A stretch of 64,000 bases of DNA from Miscanthus floridulus (Eukaryota > Streptophyta > Magnoliopsida > Poales > Poaceae), in NCBI RefSeq assembly GCF_019320115.1, contig NC_089584.1:107525799-107589798 (forward strand), in the 5' to 3' direction. A model generated the notes under the pieces. That model was given only the letters and a program-made list of their open reading frames with translations, searched no databases and was not told the origin of the DNA. The translations under genes were made by a program, and so were the position numbers. Positions 20,606-31,871 of the stretch are shown in pieces; position 1 is the stretch's first letter, and each line of letters begins with the position of its first letter.

Positions 20606-23600
20606 ATGGACCCCTGCGCGTTCGTGCGCCTCACCGTGGACCAGTTCCTGCTCAAGCTCCTTGCAGTGTCGTGCCCCAGCTCCGGCGCCGGGCACCCTTC
20701 CAACTCGCCCTGCTTCTGCACGCTCACCCTCCAGGATCACCACCCCTCCTCGCTCTCCCGCACCGCGCTGCTGCCACTCGCGTCCGCCTCCGCCGCCTCG
20801 GACCCCAGCGCGGCCGCGGCCGCGGCGCACGCGGACCCCGTCGTGCTCAGCCTCGACGCTGAAGCCGTGCGGAGGCTCTCGGCGCGCCCCGCCGAGCTGG
20901 TGGTGTCCGTGCACACGGACCCGACGGGGAGCAGCTGCGGCGTCAGCGTCTCCCGCGCGCTGGGCCGGGTGCGCGTCGCCATTGACGTGGCGCGCGCCGC
21001 GGCCGGGGAGACCGTCGTCGCCCGAGACGGCTGGGTTGACGTGGGGAAGCCCGCGTCGTCGGGTTCTTCGTCAGCGGCGGCCGTCGTCTCCGCGCGCCCG
21101 CAGATCCACATGGTCGTGCGGGCCGAGCCCGACCCACGGTACGTGTTCCAGTTTGGCGGCGAGCCCGAGTGCGGGCCCGTCGTGTACCAGGTGCCCGGAG
21201 GAGCCGCCGGCGGAGGGCAGCAGCGGCAGCCGGTCTTCACCAGCCGGTTCAGCGCCGGCCGGAGGGCAGCCAGGAGCAGGTTGGTATAGGCGTATAGCTT
21301 CGCGTGCAGTTTACGTGACACATATTTCTGTCTGCTACTTGCAACATCTTCATCAATTTGCTTGCTCATTCATGCCTGTTCGGCTGGTATTAAAACCGGC
21401 TGCAGCTATTTTGTTGTGAGAAAAAAATACTGTAGATTCTAATTATTAAGCTAACTGATAAGATCAAGCGAAGGCCGTTGTCTTCGCGCTGTCAGTATTT
21501 AGTTTGATCGTCGTTCGTCGTTTGAATCTGATTTCATAGCTACTAAGTGCTTGTGTAGTTCACACTTCGTAGTTGCAGACATGCACTGGACCAAGAATGC
21601 TAGCTAGGCATGAGCGGGCATGGGTGGAGCATTAACTGTTGGTCCAAATGAACGGATGGGTACGATTAGGCTTTGTTTGATGCGCATATGTTTATCTCAG
21701 TCTACATGTGATGAAGTGGATTGGATTGGAATTAAACTAAATTTCATTTTATTTTACTTCAATACGCGTGGATTGAAGTGAATACACATATATCCAAACA
21801 AGATCTTAAGTAGCTTAAGAGAGATTGATAGAGAAATCCAATGGTCAAAAGTTTAAAACTCAAGGATCAACAGATAACTCTAAATTAGCAAACCTGGGCA
21901 AACAAAATAAGTTTACAATAATGGAGTTTGGTCATCGGATAGCGGATGGAGATTTATAAATAAGCCAGTGACAATTAACATGAGCTAGTCTGCTAGTCAA
22001 ATGAAGTGTATATATCTAACTGTAACTAGTTTGCATAATTCTATTATGTCCTTTTAAAGCATCCATCCTTTCTTTTCAATTTTGCTTTTGATTTTTTTCT
22101 TCACATCTTTCATAATAGGATGCCAGCTCTTAGATACTTTGTTGGTTATCATAGGAGTACTACAAGCATTATATATATTGGCAATGGCAATGCCACTTGA
22201 TAAATGTATATTGCAACCTGCGCTTAATTTTAATTTATCTATTCGCCATGGAAGCTAGCAGTTCTCGTTGGGATAAAAAATGAATTGGTGAACACATCGC
22301 TGTCTACATAATTGTTAAAATAGAAGTAAAAACAAACTAGATCCAATTTCTCATTAGCCCTGCGGTCTGAGCAATCAAGTTGGTTCTCTAGAGAAACCTC
22401 AGTGTCAGTGCTGCTCATATCCCCATACATCCAGCTAGCTAGCTTAAGACCTTCTTTAGTTCCTGAGGGTAAAATTTTAGGGCGTCATATCGGGTGTCCT
22501 ATAGGGTGTTTGGATACTAATAAAAAAATAAATTATAGAATCCGTCAGTAAATCGCGAGACAAATTTATTAAGCCTAATTAACCCGTCATTAGCACATGT
22601 GTTACTGTAACACTTTATTGTCAGATCATAAACTAATTAGGCTTAAAAGATTCGTCTCGCAAAGTAGTCGCAATCTATGCAATTAGTTATTTTTTAATCT
22701 ATATTTAATACTTCGTATATGTGTCTAAACATTCGATGGGATAGGATGTAAACTTTTAGTGAGGAACTAAACAAGACCTAAGGTTCTAGAAAAAAAATTA
22801 CTTATAGGTAGCATTGATCAATTAAATCTGAACACATCCGTCATGCTCAGACATAGACAGACACCAACCGTGCATGTGATGGGCTTACCAACCTAGCTGT
22901 ATTTTTAAATTTGCTCTACGAAGCGCACATAGCTGGCTCAAAATCTTCCATATATCACGTCCAACTCAGGAGCACGACACGAGGTCGGATTACCATCGCC
23001 ATTAGTACCTGCTAATCTTGTCGCATGCACACTTGGCGCCACGCCATGAATATGATATCTGTGCGAAACTTTACTGGATTCACCAGTAATGCAACCATGC
23101 ACCTGCACGTTACGTTCATGTAAACTAATCTTGCATGCGCGCTGCAAATTTTGACCAGATCGCTGACGCCGCAATTGTCCATGACCCGGAGCACCAGCCG
23201 CAGGCTGCGGTCCTGGCTGAGCAGCACCCTCCACGGCGAAGGGCGCGACGGCGCGCACTCGCGGCGCGAGCAGCGGAAGGGCTAGACGGTGACCATCCAC
23301 GACCTGTCGGGGTTCCACGTGGCGGCGGCGTCGATGGTGACACCGTTCGTGCCGTCCCCGGGCTCCTGGCTCATCCTCCAGGCCACGGGCGCGGGGCCGT
23401 CCAGCTGGAAGCCCTGGGCGCGGCTCGAGGCCTGGCGCGAGCGCGGCCCCGTCGACGCGCTCGGCTACCGCCTGGAGCTGGTCTTCGACTCGGGCCCCCA
23501 CGAGTGCGCCGTCCCCATCGCCGAGTCGTCTATCAGCACCAAGCGCGGCGGGCAGTTCGTCATCGACCCGGCCACGTTCCCCGAGGTCACCACGGGCGCC

Positions 23601-23819
23601 GCGTGGCCGTTTGCCGGCGGCTTCGTCATGGGCTCCACGGTGGAAGGCGAGGGGCGCGCGAGCCGGCCCACCGTGCAGGTCGGCGTGCAGCACGTGACGT
23701 GCATGGGCGACGTCGCGGTGTTCGTGGCGCTGTCCGCGGCCGTCGATCTCTGCATGGACGCCTGCAAGCTCTTCTCGCAGCGCTTCAGGAAGGAGCTGTG
23801 CCAGGACCAGGACGAGTGA
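20606..23819 (+). CDS. DUF1005 family protein, two exons, with an in-frame TAG
   Basis: Exon 1 is 20606-21279 and exon 2 is 23159-23819, joined through AG|GTTGGT and TTGACCAG so that the codon AG+A keeps the frame. Together they give 444 codons. The start is 'MDPCAFVRLTV', the diagnostic N-terminus of the plant DUF1005 family, and the upstream in-frame ATG at 20561 is less likely. Other family hallmarks are 'PSNSPCFCTL', 'RAEPDPRYVFQFGGEPEC' and 'TIHDLSGFHVAAASMVTPFV', then 'GSWLIL' and 'RLEAWRERG'. A C-terminal segment 'ALSAAVDLCMDACKLFSQ' is amphipathic. Codon 267 (23283-23285) is TAG where the family has Trp (Lys-Gly-Trp), so as read the protein stops early and loses its C-terminal 40 percent. 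Function in the family is poorly known. The gene is otherwise uneroded, so the stop is recent, a sequencing error, or a mark of a new pseudogene. Confidence 0.85.
21669..21805. mobile_element. Tourist/Harbinger-like MITE (137 bp)
   Basis: The left end GGCTTTGTTTGATGC and the right end ATATCCAAACAAGATC form an imperfect terminal inverted repeat of the GGCCTTGTTTGGATGC type. TTA flanks both ends (21666-21668 and 21806-21808), as expected for this superfamily. Confidence 0.7.
22448..22778. mobile_element. Tourist/Harbinger-like MITE (331 bp)
   Basis: The left end GACCTTCTTTAGTTCC and the right end GGAACTAAACAAGACC are imperfect inverted repeats. TAA is duplicated at 22445-22447 and 22779-22781. 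The interior has the 'TTAGGCTTAAAAGATTCGTC' type sequence common in this grass MITE family. Confidence 0.75.
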
Positions 23820-23989
23820 GAGACCGACCCGAGCGAGGTGTATTAATGCTCTTGGTTTTGGCTTTTGTGCTGTGAATTGTGTGATTAATCTACCCGGTTA
23901 GCTGTTGCTATGTCTTGTGGAGGTGATGGCCCTGTGGCTGTTTTTAGTGTAGGCTGGGTCGGATCACAAGAACAGGAGGGGGTTTGTAC

Positions 23990-24365
23990 GTGCCTCTCCC
24001 AGCTTCCTCCCGTGTTCCCGGGCGGTACCAGGGGCCCAATGCAGTAGACAGCAGGCGGAGTTGAGCGACCGGGCGTGCAAAGCCCACACCTGAGCGCTTT
24101 CAGGGCCCGTGCTTCCAGCCAGTCGAAGCTGTTCACGAGAAAGCCTCTCGCTTCAGGCATGCGCGAGCACTGGTGCAGCCGTGCTCTGGCAATGTCGCTC
24201 TCCCTGTCCTGCACCGTAGTCACCATATCCATCGTGCGGATCGGCGGCACCCCGGGATAGCGCAGCACGGTCTCGGGCATGTCTTTCTACGAGACCGCGG
24301 GGAAGTTGTACGGGAGGTGGAGGTTGACGGCGAGGTGGCCGAGCGAGGATGTGAAGAAGAAGTAG
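23990..24365 (-). pseudogene. UDP-glycosyltransferase gene fragment (UGT88-like)
   Basis: On the minus strand the reading goes 'AYFFFTSSLGHLAVNLHLPY', then, past a TAG (about 24285), 'MPETVLRYPGVPPIRTMDM', 'SRMPEARGFLVNSFDWLEAR' and 'PPAVYCIGPLVPPGNTGG'. This is the middle of a plant family 1 glycosyltransferase, between the N-terminal acceptor region and the C-terminal sugar-donor (PSPG) box. Neither end of the gene is present, so it cannot make an enzyme. It ends at the 3' flank of the DUF1005 gene on one side and at an ATT repeat (24376-24392) on the other. It is either a decayed gene or a fragment carried in by a mobile element. UGT88 is my best match from memory; the family-level call is firm. 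Confidence 0.8.
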
Positions 24366-24514
24366 GCGGATATGGTGATTATTATTATTATTCTCTTGAT
24401 AAAATGGTAAAAGGAAATGGAGACCGGGCAGAGATATGATATGGGTATTAGTGAGTGTAATAGGTTGTGTCCCATGGCTAATGGGGCATAGCTTGGTTAC
24501 ACTGTTTTCCCTGT

Positions 24515-24800
24515 CTGTGTCGGTTAAGAACCGTCCATTGCTGTGGATTCTAGTTAGGTCACAGACTTATTATCCTGAGCACACACTTGCTTATGGGAGC
24601 GGAAAGGCTCGTTGCTATCTTGTCGTGGGTTACGGCTCTTTCCGGACCAACTGATTGGAGACGGGGATGGTGGAGGCCTAAGCATCACACTGAGTCCGGG
24701 ACTTAGGAGTGGGGGCTTGGAGTCCAAGTTTGGACGGGGGCCTGGACCCCTTGACAGGAGTGTAGTGGGTTGGTTTTGCTTATGCCTGGGTAAAAGTTCT
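24515..24800 (+). repeat. Chromovirus LTR fragment
   Basis: Matches 38571-38852 of the 3' LTR of the chromovirus at 30195-39575 ('GTCGGTTAAGAA', 'TTATTATCCTGAGCACA', 'GGAGTCCAAGTTTGGA'). It stops abruptly where the copia LTR begins. The preceding 24366-24514 may be more of the same LTR from a diverged copy. Because this piece overlaps the part repeated at 30195, it comes from a separate element. Confidence 0.75.
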
Positions 24801-25279
24801 AGTTTGGTTTTAGTGAATTGATGAAACCCTAAGTGCTAACCTAGTTTGTCAAAGTGATTATAAAATAGGTGGCACACTCCAAGTGATTAAGTAAATGAAG
24901 ATCATGACATGATGATGGTGGTGGCATGGTGATGATCAAATGCTTGGACTTAGAAAAGAACAAAGAAAAACAAAAAGCTTAAGGCAAAGGTGAAATTGAT
25001 AGGAGCTTTTTGGTTTAGTGATTGAGACACTTAGAGAGTGTGATCACATTTATGATCGATAGCCATACTATTAAGAGGGGTAAAACTCGTATCGAAATAC
25101 GGTTATCAAAGTGCCACTAGATGCTATAACTCATTGCATATGCATTTAGGATCTAGTGGAGTACTAACACCCTTAAAAATATTTGTGAAAATATGCTAAC
25201 ACATGTGCACAAGATGATACACTTGGTGTTTGGCATATTTGATCAAGGGTGGTGAAGTTTAGGGTCATAAAGTGCTATT

Positions 25280-25735
25280 TCGTATTGACCGAACTCTGCC
25301 TTAGGCAGTGATCGGACTCTGACCCTGCATCCGGTCAGTGACGCGTAGTGAAGGCTGCCCTCGGTCTCTTGACTGGACGCTGAAGTGAAAAAGGGACCGG
25401 ACGCGCAGGGGGTGCGTCCGGTCACCTAGTGACGTATGCTGACGCAAGCAACAAAGAGAGACTGTGTTGACCGGATGCTCGCCTGGGTCCGGTCATATGC
25501 CACCGAACGCGTCCGGTCATGAAAAACCATCTCTGGAACCTTCCTGGAAACGATCGGACTCCAATGTTGGAGCGTCCGGTCACTTTGAGCAGCGCGTCCG
25601 GTCACAACTTAAGTGCACTGATGACCATTGAGATCGGGTGATCAACATTTAAAGTCGGGGACACATGACGAATATCTGAGGTCCAGACGCTGGGTCCTGC
25701 GTCTGGTCAAACCGACCGGTGCGTCCGGTCGCCCC
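25280..25735. repeat. Dispersed short repeats GTCCGGTCA in the copia U3
   Basis: The motif GCGTCCGGTCA or its near variants (CCGGTCA, GGTCCGGTCA, CGGACGCGC) occurs more than ten times, with irregular spacing, upstream of the TATTTAAG box. It is a candidate enhancer array; function is inferred. Confidence 0.65.
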
Positions 25736-25783
25736 GTTTTTCAGGGGATAGAGGAGCCAACGGCTCTATTCATGGGGGCTCTC

Positions 25784-25791
25784 TATTTAAG
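25784..25791 (+). promoter_or_regulatory. TATA-like box of the copia LTR
   Basis: TATTTAAG in the context CTCTCTATTTAAGCCCC, about 930 bp before the LTR end and just after the GTCCGGTCA repeats. Confidence 0.5.
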
Positions 25792-26717
25792 CCCCATGGC
25801 CAACTCAAGCTCTCTCTCTTGGTCATTCTCATTGACATAGCAACCTTGTGATCTTAGCCAAAGCCCTCCCACTCATCTCCATCATTGATTCATCATCTTT
25901 GTGAGATTGGGAGAGAATCCAAGTGCATTGCTTGAGTGATTGCATCTAGAGGCACTTAGTGTTCATGTTTCGCTACCGAATTCGCTTATTACTCTTAGTA
26001 TTTGCCGCCATCTAGATGGCTTGGAGCAGCAGAGGAGGATTGACACGAGTTGGTGATTGTTCGTGGCCATCTCCTAGTGATTATGAGGGAACTTGTGCCT
26101 TCCCTGGCAGAGCGCCGAAAGGTAACTCTAGTGGATTGCTTGTGTCATTGAGTTACCTCACTTGTGGGTAGGTTCTTGCGATGTCCAATTGTGTGGACGA
26201 GGTTCATGCAACACCTCTTAGCCGCTGAACCACCAAGTGTTGGTCGACATAACGGGGACTAGCGTGCCGGCAAGCACATGAACCTTAGGAGAAAAACTTT
26301 AGTTGTCTCTTGCCCCTTGGTATTCTCCTAGTGATTGATTTAGTATTCATCTTGTGATTGGTTAATTCCTCTACGCGGCGGTATAATCACCTTACTTACT
26401 CATTTATATTCCCGCAAACTAGTTGTAGCAAGCTCTTTAGTGTAGCTAGAATTGAGAGCTTGTTTTGTAGCCTGAGTTCATCTAGTGGAGCTCTTTAGTG
26501 TAGCAAGTGTGAGAGCTCTTATTGAGTAGTGACTTAGTAAATTGTGTGTCTAGTGATCATAGTAACTAGAATTATTGGATAGGTGGCTTGCAACCCTTGT
26601 AAAGCTAGAGCAAGTTTGATTTTTGCTATTTGTCATACTAATTAAATTGCTTTAATTGGTTTGTAGATTTTTAAATAGGCTATTCATCCCCCTCTAGCCA
26701 TATTAGGTCCTTTCAAG

Positions 26718-26730
26718 TGGTATCAGAGCC
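26718..26730 (+). other. Primer-binding site of the copia element
   Basis: TGGTATCAGAGCC, complementary to the 3' end of plant initiator methionine tRNA. Confidence 0.9.
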
Positions 26731-26775
26731 GTGGTCACCGTTTGATTGAAGGCTTAACAACCTCAGTGTCAAATT

Positions 26776-28797
26776 ATGGCTCAAGTTGCATTCAACCATG
26801 TGGGGGATAAACCACCGTTCTTTGATGACATATTTTATGATTATTGGAAGAGAAAGATGAAGATGTATCTTGGTTAAATCAATGATCAAGTGTGGGATAT
26901 GACTGAGAGTGACTATGCTATCATTGATCCCGACAATCTCACCAAGCAAGACAAGGCCAATAAGTAATGCAATATAATGGCTCTCAACACCATATACAAT
27001 GCCATTGATTCCAAGGTGTTTGAGCAAATCAAGGATTGTGATAGAGCTAATGAGGTGTGGAAGAGATTGGAGGAAACATATGAGGGCACACCGACGGTGA
27101 AGAGTGCCAAATTGTATATTCTTAAGGATAAGTTGACAAGCTTCAAGATGAAGAAAGATGAGAGCATTTCGGAGATGTTCCATCAATTGCAAGTGATTGT
27201 CAATGATTTGAAGGCATTGGAAGAGAAGATCAAGGATGATGATGTCTCTTATCGATTCTTGATGTGCCTACCTCTAAGATTTGAGATGTTGAGATTACTT
27301 ATCATAAGAGGAGGATTGAAGGAGATTACCCCTAACCAAGTACTAGGTGATGTCATGACATAAGAGACATACCATGTGAAAAGGGAAGGAGTTGACAAGG
27401 ATGACAAGAAGGAAGACGAAGACAAGAAGAAGAAGAAGAGTGTAGCATTCAAGGCTATCTCATCATCCAAGAACAAGGGCAAGTCCAAGAAAGAATTAAG
27501 TGATGATGAGGATCTTAATGACATTAATGATGAGGCCATGGCTCTATTTGTGCGCAAGATATATAAATTCATGAAGAAGAAGGGCTATGGAGCAAGAAAG
27601 AGAAGAGATCACACCAAAAGCAAAGAATATGTAAGAAGATACTATAATTGCAAGAGCCCCGATCACACTGTAGTGGATTGTCCCTACAATAGTGACAATG
27701 ATGAGGATAAGAAGAAGAAGCACAAGAAGAAGAAGAAGGAGAAGAAGATGACCTTCCAAAAGAAGAAGAAGGGTGGAGGCTATGTGGTAACTTGGGATAG
27801 TGATGGCTCTTCGGATAGTAATGGCTCTAGTGATGATGGCAAGAAATCTATCAAGAAAGCACTAGCAAGCATCGTCATCAACAACAAGCCCTCCATCTTT
27901 GACACTCCATCGACATGCCTCATGGTAAAGCCTACCAAGATAAAATATGATGTGAGTGATGATGATAAATATGAAAGTGATGCTTGTAGGAGTGATGATG
28001 ATGATGATGAGTACATCAAGGAGGAGCTAATGGACATGTGTGAGCAAGTGCACACTTGCTTTGAGATGAAGAGAAAGGAGTGCAAAGAATTGAGCAGGAA
28101 AGTCAAATTTCTTGAGCAATTTATTGATGAGCTAAATGCCACTCATGAGAGGCTAATAGAAGCCCATGAGAAGCTTGGCAAAGCTCACTCTAAGCTTGAA
28201 AAGGCTCACTCCTCTCTCATTGAGCAAGTCAAAATGGAGGAAGCTAAGAAGCAGCAAGTGATTATGTCTTGTGATGTGGGACTAACATGTGATGTTATTG
28301 ATGAATCTTTTTATAAGCCCATTGTAGTTGCTCCCACTAACCTTTCTTGTAGCACTTCTACTTCAATTTCACCCTTGAGTGATGGTTTCACTTGTGATGC
28401 CTCACTAATGGTGGAAAATGAGACCCTCAAGAAGGAGGCGAATGAGCTCACTCGTGCCTTAGGCAATGCCTATGGTGGAGATGCCCACTTGCTAAAGTAC
28501 TTGGATAGCCAAAGGTTTTCTCTCAACAAAAAGGGATTAAGCTATACCCCTAAGAAAGGCAAGGTGGCTTTTGTCACTCTCAAAGCTAGCTTTGTGAAGG
28601 GCAATGATCGGTTTTGCAATAGATGCAAGCAAGTTGGGCATATAGAGTAATATTACAAGACTAACAAGAACAAGCAACCTGTTGTATCCTCAATTAGATT
28701 TGATTCTTATTACATGCTTGTTAAGGGTGCCAATGGTGTGAAGGCTAAGTTCATTGGTACATTAATTGTGGGCCCAAAGAAGAAGGCCATTTGAGTA
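26776..28797 (+). pseudogene. gag of the copia element (interrupted)
   Basis: The reading starts 'MAQVAFNHVGDKPPFF' at 26776 and runs through 'AKLYILKDKLTSFKMKK' to a TAA at 27361, with earlier stops (for example 26876 and 26965), then resumes in a related frame to 28650. The capsid-like part is 26970-27360 (the UBN2/DUF4219 block of SIRE-type gag). A Lys-Asp-rich spacer follows (27400-27770). A CCHC knuckle near 27640 has lost its first Cys ('YYNCKSPDHTVVDC'), and a second ('CNRCKQVGHIE') is broken by a stop at 28648. A coiled-coil stretch lies at about 28070-28250. The long C-terminal extension is typical of SIRE/Maximus elements. The copy is inactive. Confidence 0.78.
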
Positions 28798-28903
28798 CTA
28801 AAGACCTTGGTAACTAACCTTCAATGACCTAAGCAAGTTTGGGTACCTAAAAAGAATTGATTTTCTTTTATAGGTCAATTATAAAGCCAGAGGGAGGCAT
28901 TAA

Positions 28904-30217
28904 GTGCTTGATAGTGGGTGCATACAACATATGACCAATGATCCAAGAATGTTCAATTCAATCAATGAAAATAAGAGCAATGGGATTGATAGTATCATAT
29001 TTGGTGACAATGGTAAAGGCAAGGTCAAAAGTCTTGGTAAGATTGCAATATCAAATGACATGAGCATTTTCAATGTGCTACTAGTAGAGAGCTTGAACTT
29101 CAACCTATTGTTGGTAGCTCAATTGTGTGATCTTAGTTTCAAGTGCATATTTGATATGGATGATATAGAGATCATAAGTGTAGATGGCTCTAACTTGATA
29201 TTCAAAGGATTTAGATATGCAAATCTATACTTCGTTGATTTCAATGCTAGAGAAGCTCAATTGTCAACATGTTTGATCACTAAGTCTAGCATGGGTTGGC
29301 TATGGCATAGAAGGCTTGGTCATATTGGAATGAAATAATTGAACAAGTTGATCAAGCATGACTTAGTTAGAGGCTTGAAAGATGTCACATTTGAGAAGGA
29401 TAAGCTATGTAGTGTATGTCAAGCTGAAAAGCAAGTTGGTAACACACATCCTAAGAAGAGCATGATGAGAACATCTAAGGCATTTGAGTTAGTGCACATA
29501 GACTTGTTTGGACCAACCACATACACTAGCATTGGTGGAAACAAATACGAATTTATGATTGTGGATGATTTCACTAGATACACATGGGTGTTCTTTCTTG
29601 TTGACAAGAGTGATGTGTTTGCAACCTTCAAGACATTCATCAAGGGAATTCATAATGAGTTTGAAACAACCATCATGAAAGTGAGAAGTGACAATGAAAG
29701 TGAATTAAAGAACACAAGAGTGGATGATTTATGTGATGAGTTTGGAATTAGGCATTAATTTTTGGCCAAGTATACTCCACAATCAAATGGCCTAGTTGAA
29801 AGAAATAATAGGACTTTGATTGACATGGCAAGATCAATGTTGAGTGAGTACAATATGAGTCATTCATTTTGGGCCAAAGCAATCAACACGGCTTGCTATT
29901 ATAGCAACCGACTCTATTGTCACCCTATGATGGAGAAGACACCTTATGAACTATTAAATGGAAGAAAGCCCAACATAGCATACTTTCGGGTTTTTTGTCC
30001 TAAATGCTATATATTGAAGAAAGGCACTAGATTGAGCAAGTTTGACAAGAAATATAATGAAGGATTCCTACTTGGATACTCAACTACTAGCAAAGCATAT
30101 AGAGTTTGGAATTTGGTTAGTGATACTCTTGAGGAGGTTCATGATGTGGAATTTGATGAAACAAATGGTTCCCCATATGCATTTCAACCAAACATGTTTG
30201 CTTTTCATTTCTTTTAA
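28904..30217 (+). pseudogene. Protease and integrase region of copia pol (truncated)
   Basis: 'LDSGCIQHMTND' near 28906 is the copia protease active site (Asp-Ser-Gly). The GAG-pre-integrase block 'LWHRRLGHIGMK' follows at about 29300 and the zinc ligands 'CSVCQAEK' at about 29410. The integrase core has 'HIDLFGP' (29495), 'VRSDNESE' (29680) and 'SNGLVERNNR' (29785), so the D-D-E residues remain although the normally invariant Gly after Asn is changed. Stops occur at 29336 and 29756. The reading ends at 30217, the last few codons already lying in chromovirus LTR sequence. No reverse transcriptase is present. In copia elements the integrase precedes the reverse transcriptase, which fits the order here. 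Confidence 0.82.
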
Positions 30218-31394
30218 TAATAACCCATAGTAGTAGTCATCACTGTAGTAGTAGTTAAACCCATATATTCGTGTATGCACATACCGTGACACATAACTGA
30301 ATATAAATACGTGCCCAATCACCTAAAATGGTAACCACCCATATATACACATACTTGGATGTGCTTGATACCCGGGTACACCCATGTGCCGATTTGTGTT
30401 GGTTAAAGATTGTTCGTTGCTGTGGATTCTAGTCAGGTCATAGACTTATTATCCTGAGCACATACTTACCTATGGGAGAGGAAAGGCTCATTGCTCTCTT
30501 GTCATGGGTTCCGGCTCTTTCTGGGCCGACTGATTGGAGATGGGGATGGTGGAGGTCTAAGTACCACACTGAGACTAGGACTCAGGAGTTAGGGTTTGGA
30601 GTCCAAGTTTGGACAGGGACCTAGACCCCTTAATAGGAGCATGGTGGGTTGGTCTTGTTTGTGCCTGGGGTACAAGCGAGATGTGTGTTTTGGGGTACAC
30701 AGCTGGGATACATTGGTTCATGAATCATCGTGTGCTACGGTACGGCTTGGCTATGATCTAGCACCGTAGTAAGAACTAGAAGATAAAAGGGAGTGAATGG
30801 ATCTTATTGCTCAACTCTTGCTTGAAAGTAGAACAGTGCTTACATAGAATGGTTAGCTAATGAACTAATCATAACTGCTAATAAAACACATACATAAGGA
30901 TTCACTACTAATAATGCTTTTCACAAACAAAAAGGAAACACAACAAACCATAAAGCTTATCATATCCTTTGGAGTCAGGAAATTATTCCCACTAGTCGAG
31001 TAAGTCTTGTGAGTACATTGTGTACTCAGGGTTTATTTACCCATGTTGCAGGTGCAGCTTGAGGAGTGGCTGTTGTGTGGATGATTCTTTTGGTAGGCAT
31101 AGATAGATCCTTATATCTTATCGTTAGATGTTTATTTCATTTCTGCTGTTTAAATTTCGTACTCTGAACTTGGTATTGTAATAATGTATTTTCGAGAACT
31201 CTTGTTGTATAGAATGGACTAAGTATTGTAAACTCGTTCTCATTATTGGATCCTAGATGAAAAATGTGGATTGTTTGAGTTGTCCCTTGGTGCGTGCTCG
31301 ATGGAACCATCTGATGTAGCCAACTTCTGGGGTGCTTAGTGTTTGGTGGAAGACGAGCACCTCTGAAATTATGCTATTTCGGGTGGTTCTACCA
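30195..31394 (+). repeat. 5' LTR of the chromovirus, last 1.2 kb only
   Basis: Starts ATGTTTGCTTTTCATTTC and matches 38395-39575 closely. The first 1.9 kb of the LTR, present at 36477-38394, is missing and replaced by copia pol. The 3' end is about 31394, just before the primer-binding site. Confidence 0.8.
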
Positions 31395-31398
31395 TAGG

Positions 31399-31411
31399 TG
31401 GTATCAGAGCC
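31399..31411 (+). other. Primer-binding site of the chromovirus
   Basis: TGGTATCAGAGCC, complementary to the 3' end of initiator methionine tRNA. Confidence 0.9.
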
Positions 31412-31871
31412 AATAATGTATTACGAGTTTTAAACTCTTTTCAAAACCTAAAGTTTGACCAAGAAAATTTTGTAAAAAGTAGGATGCGATAAAATTATGT
31501 AAATAAGTATAAGCCCTAGTTATATGGTCTATCTAGGATAGCGGCACTGGTTTTATTTAATTAATCTTCTACAGGTACACTAACTTATGCTGCGTAAGAA
31601 TCGTTTAGCAAGCGGAAAGTGAGTGTGCGATATGCTGAATTTTTTTGCGAATGCCGCTATATTTCGGCTTGAGTGAACGAGTAGACCAATGCATGCATCA
31701 TGAAAAGAGAATCTTGCTTAAACTAAACTTCCTCCCACACGTATAATTTGGATTAGTGAATTGATAGGATAACCTAAAAGAATGCTTTAATAAAAGTCTT
31801 ATCGTTTCTCTAAGTCTTTTGTTCCTATTCTAGAGGGTTGTCCCTAATGGTTGATTCTTATCTGTTTATAG
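31412..31871 (+). other. Chromovirus 5' leader
   Basis: AT-rich untranslated leader between the primer-binding site and the first gag ATG. No gene is seen. Confidence 0.6.

Larger units (their letters stand above)
21280..23158 (+). other. Intron of the DUF1005 gene (1879 bp)
   Basis: AT-rich, against strongly GC-rich exons. It carries two Tourist-like MITEs (21669-21805 and 22448-22778), which account for about a quarter of its length. No other gene is seen in it. Confidence 0.8.
24801..26715 (+). repeat. 5' LTR of the copia element (about 1.9 kb)
   Basis: Starts at about TTTGGTTTTAGTGAATTGATG and ends CCTTTCA, two bases before the primer-binding site. The first bases are decayed, so the start is approximate. 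The last 480 bases match 39577-40061. A TATTTAAG box at 25784 is a plausible promoter. Confidence 0.8.
24801..30194 (+). mobile_element. Maximus/SIRE-like copia element, 3'-truncated
   Basis: The element has a 1.9-kb 5' LTR, a methionine-tRNA-type primer-binding site, a long gag with a lysine-rich region, a protease, and an integrase. It ends within pol, just after the integrase, where chromovirus sequence starts. The reverse transcriptase, RNase H and most of the 3' LTR are missing. A 485-bp piece of a related copia LTR lies at 39577-40061, on the other side of the chromovirus. Confidence 0.82.

Noticed and set aside
20661..21419. 252-codon plus-strand frame overlapping DUF1005 exon 1
   Set aside because: Arg/Pro/Ser-rich by codon bias only; the DUF1005 hallmarks are in the other frame.
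22938..23693. 251-codon minus-strand frame and a 246-codon plus frame over DUF1005 exon 2
   Set aside because: Out-of-frame shadows of the GC-rich exon; the family motifs lie in the third frame.
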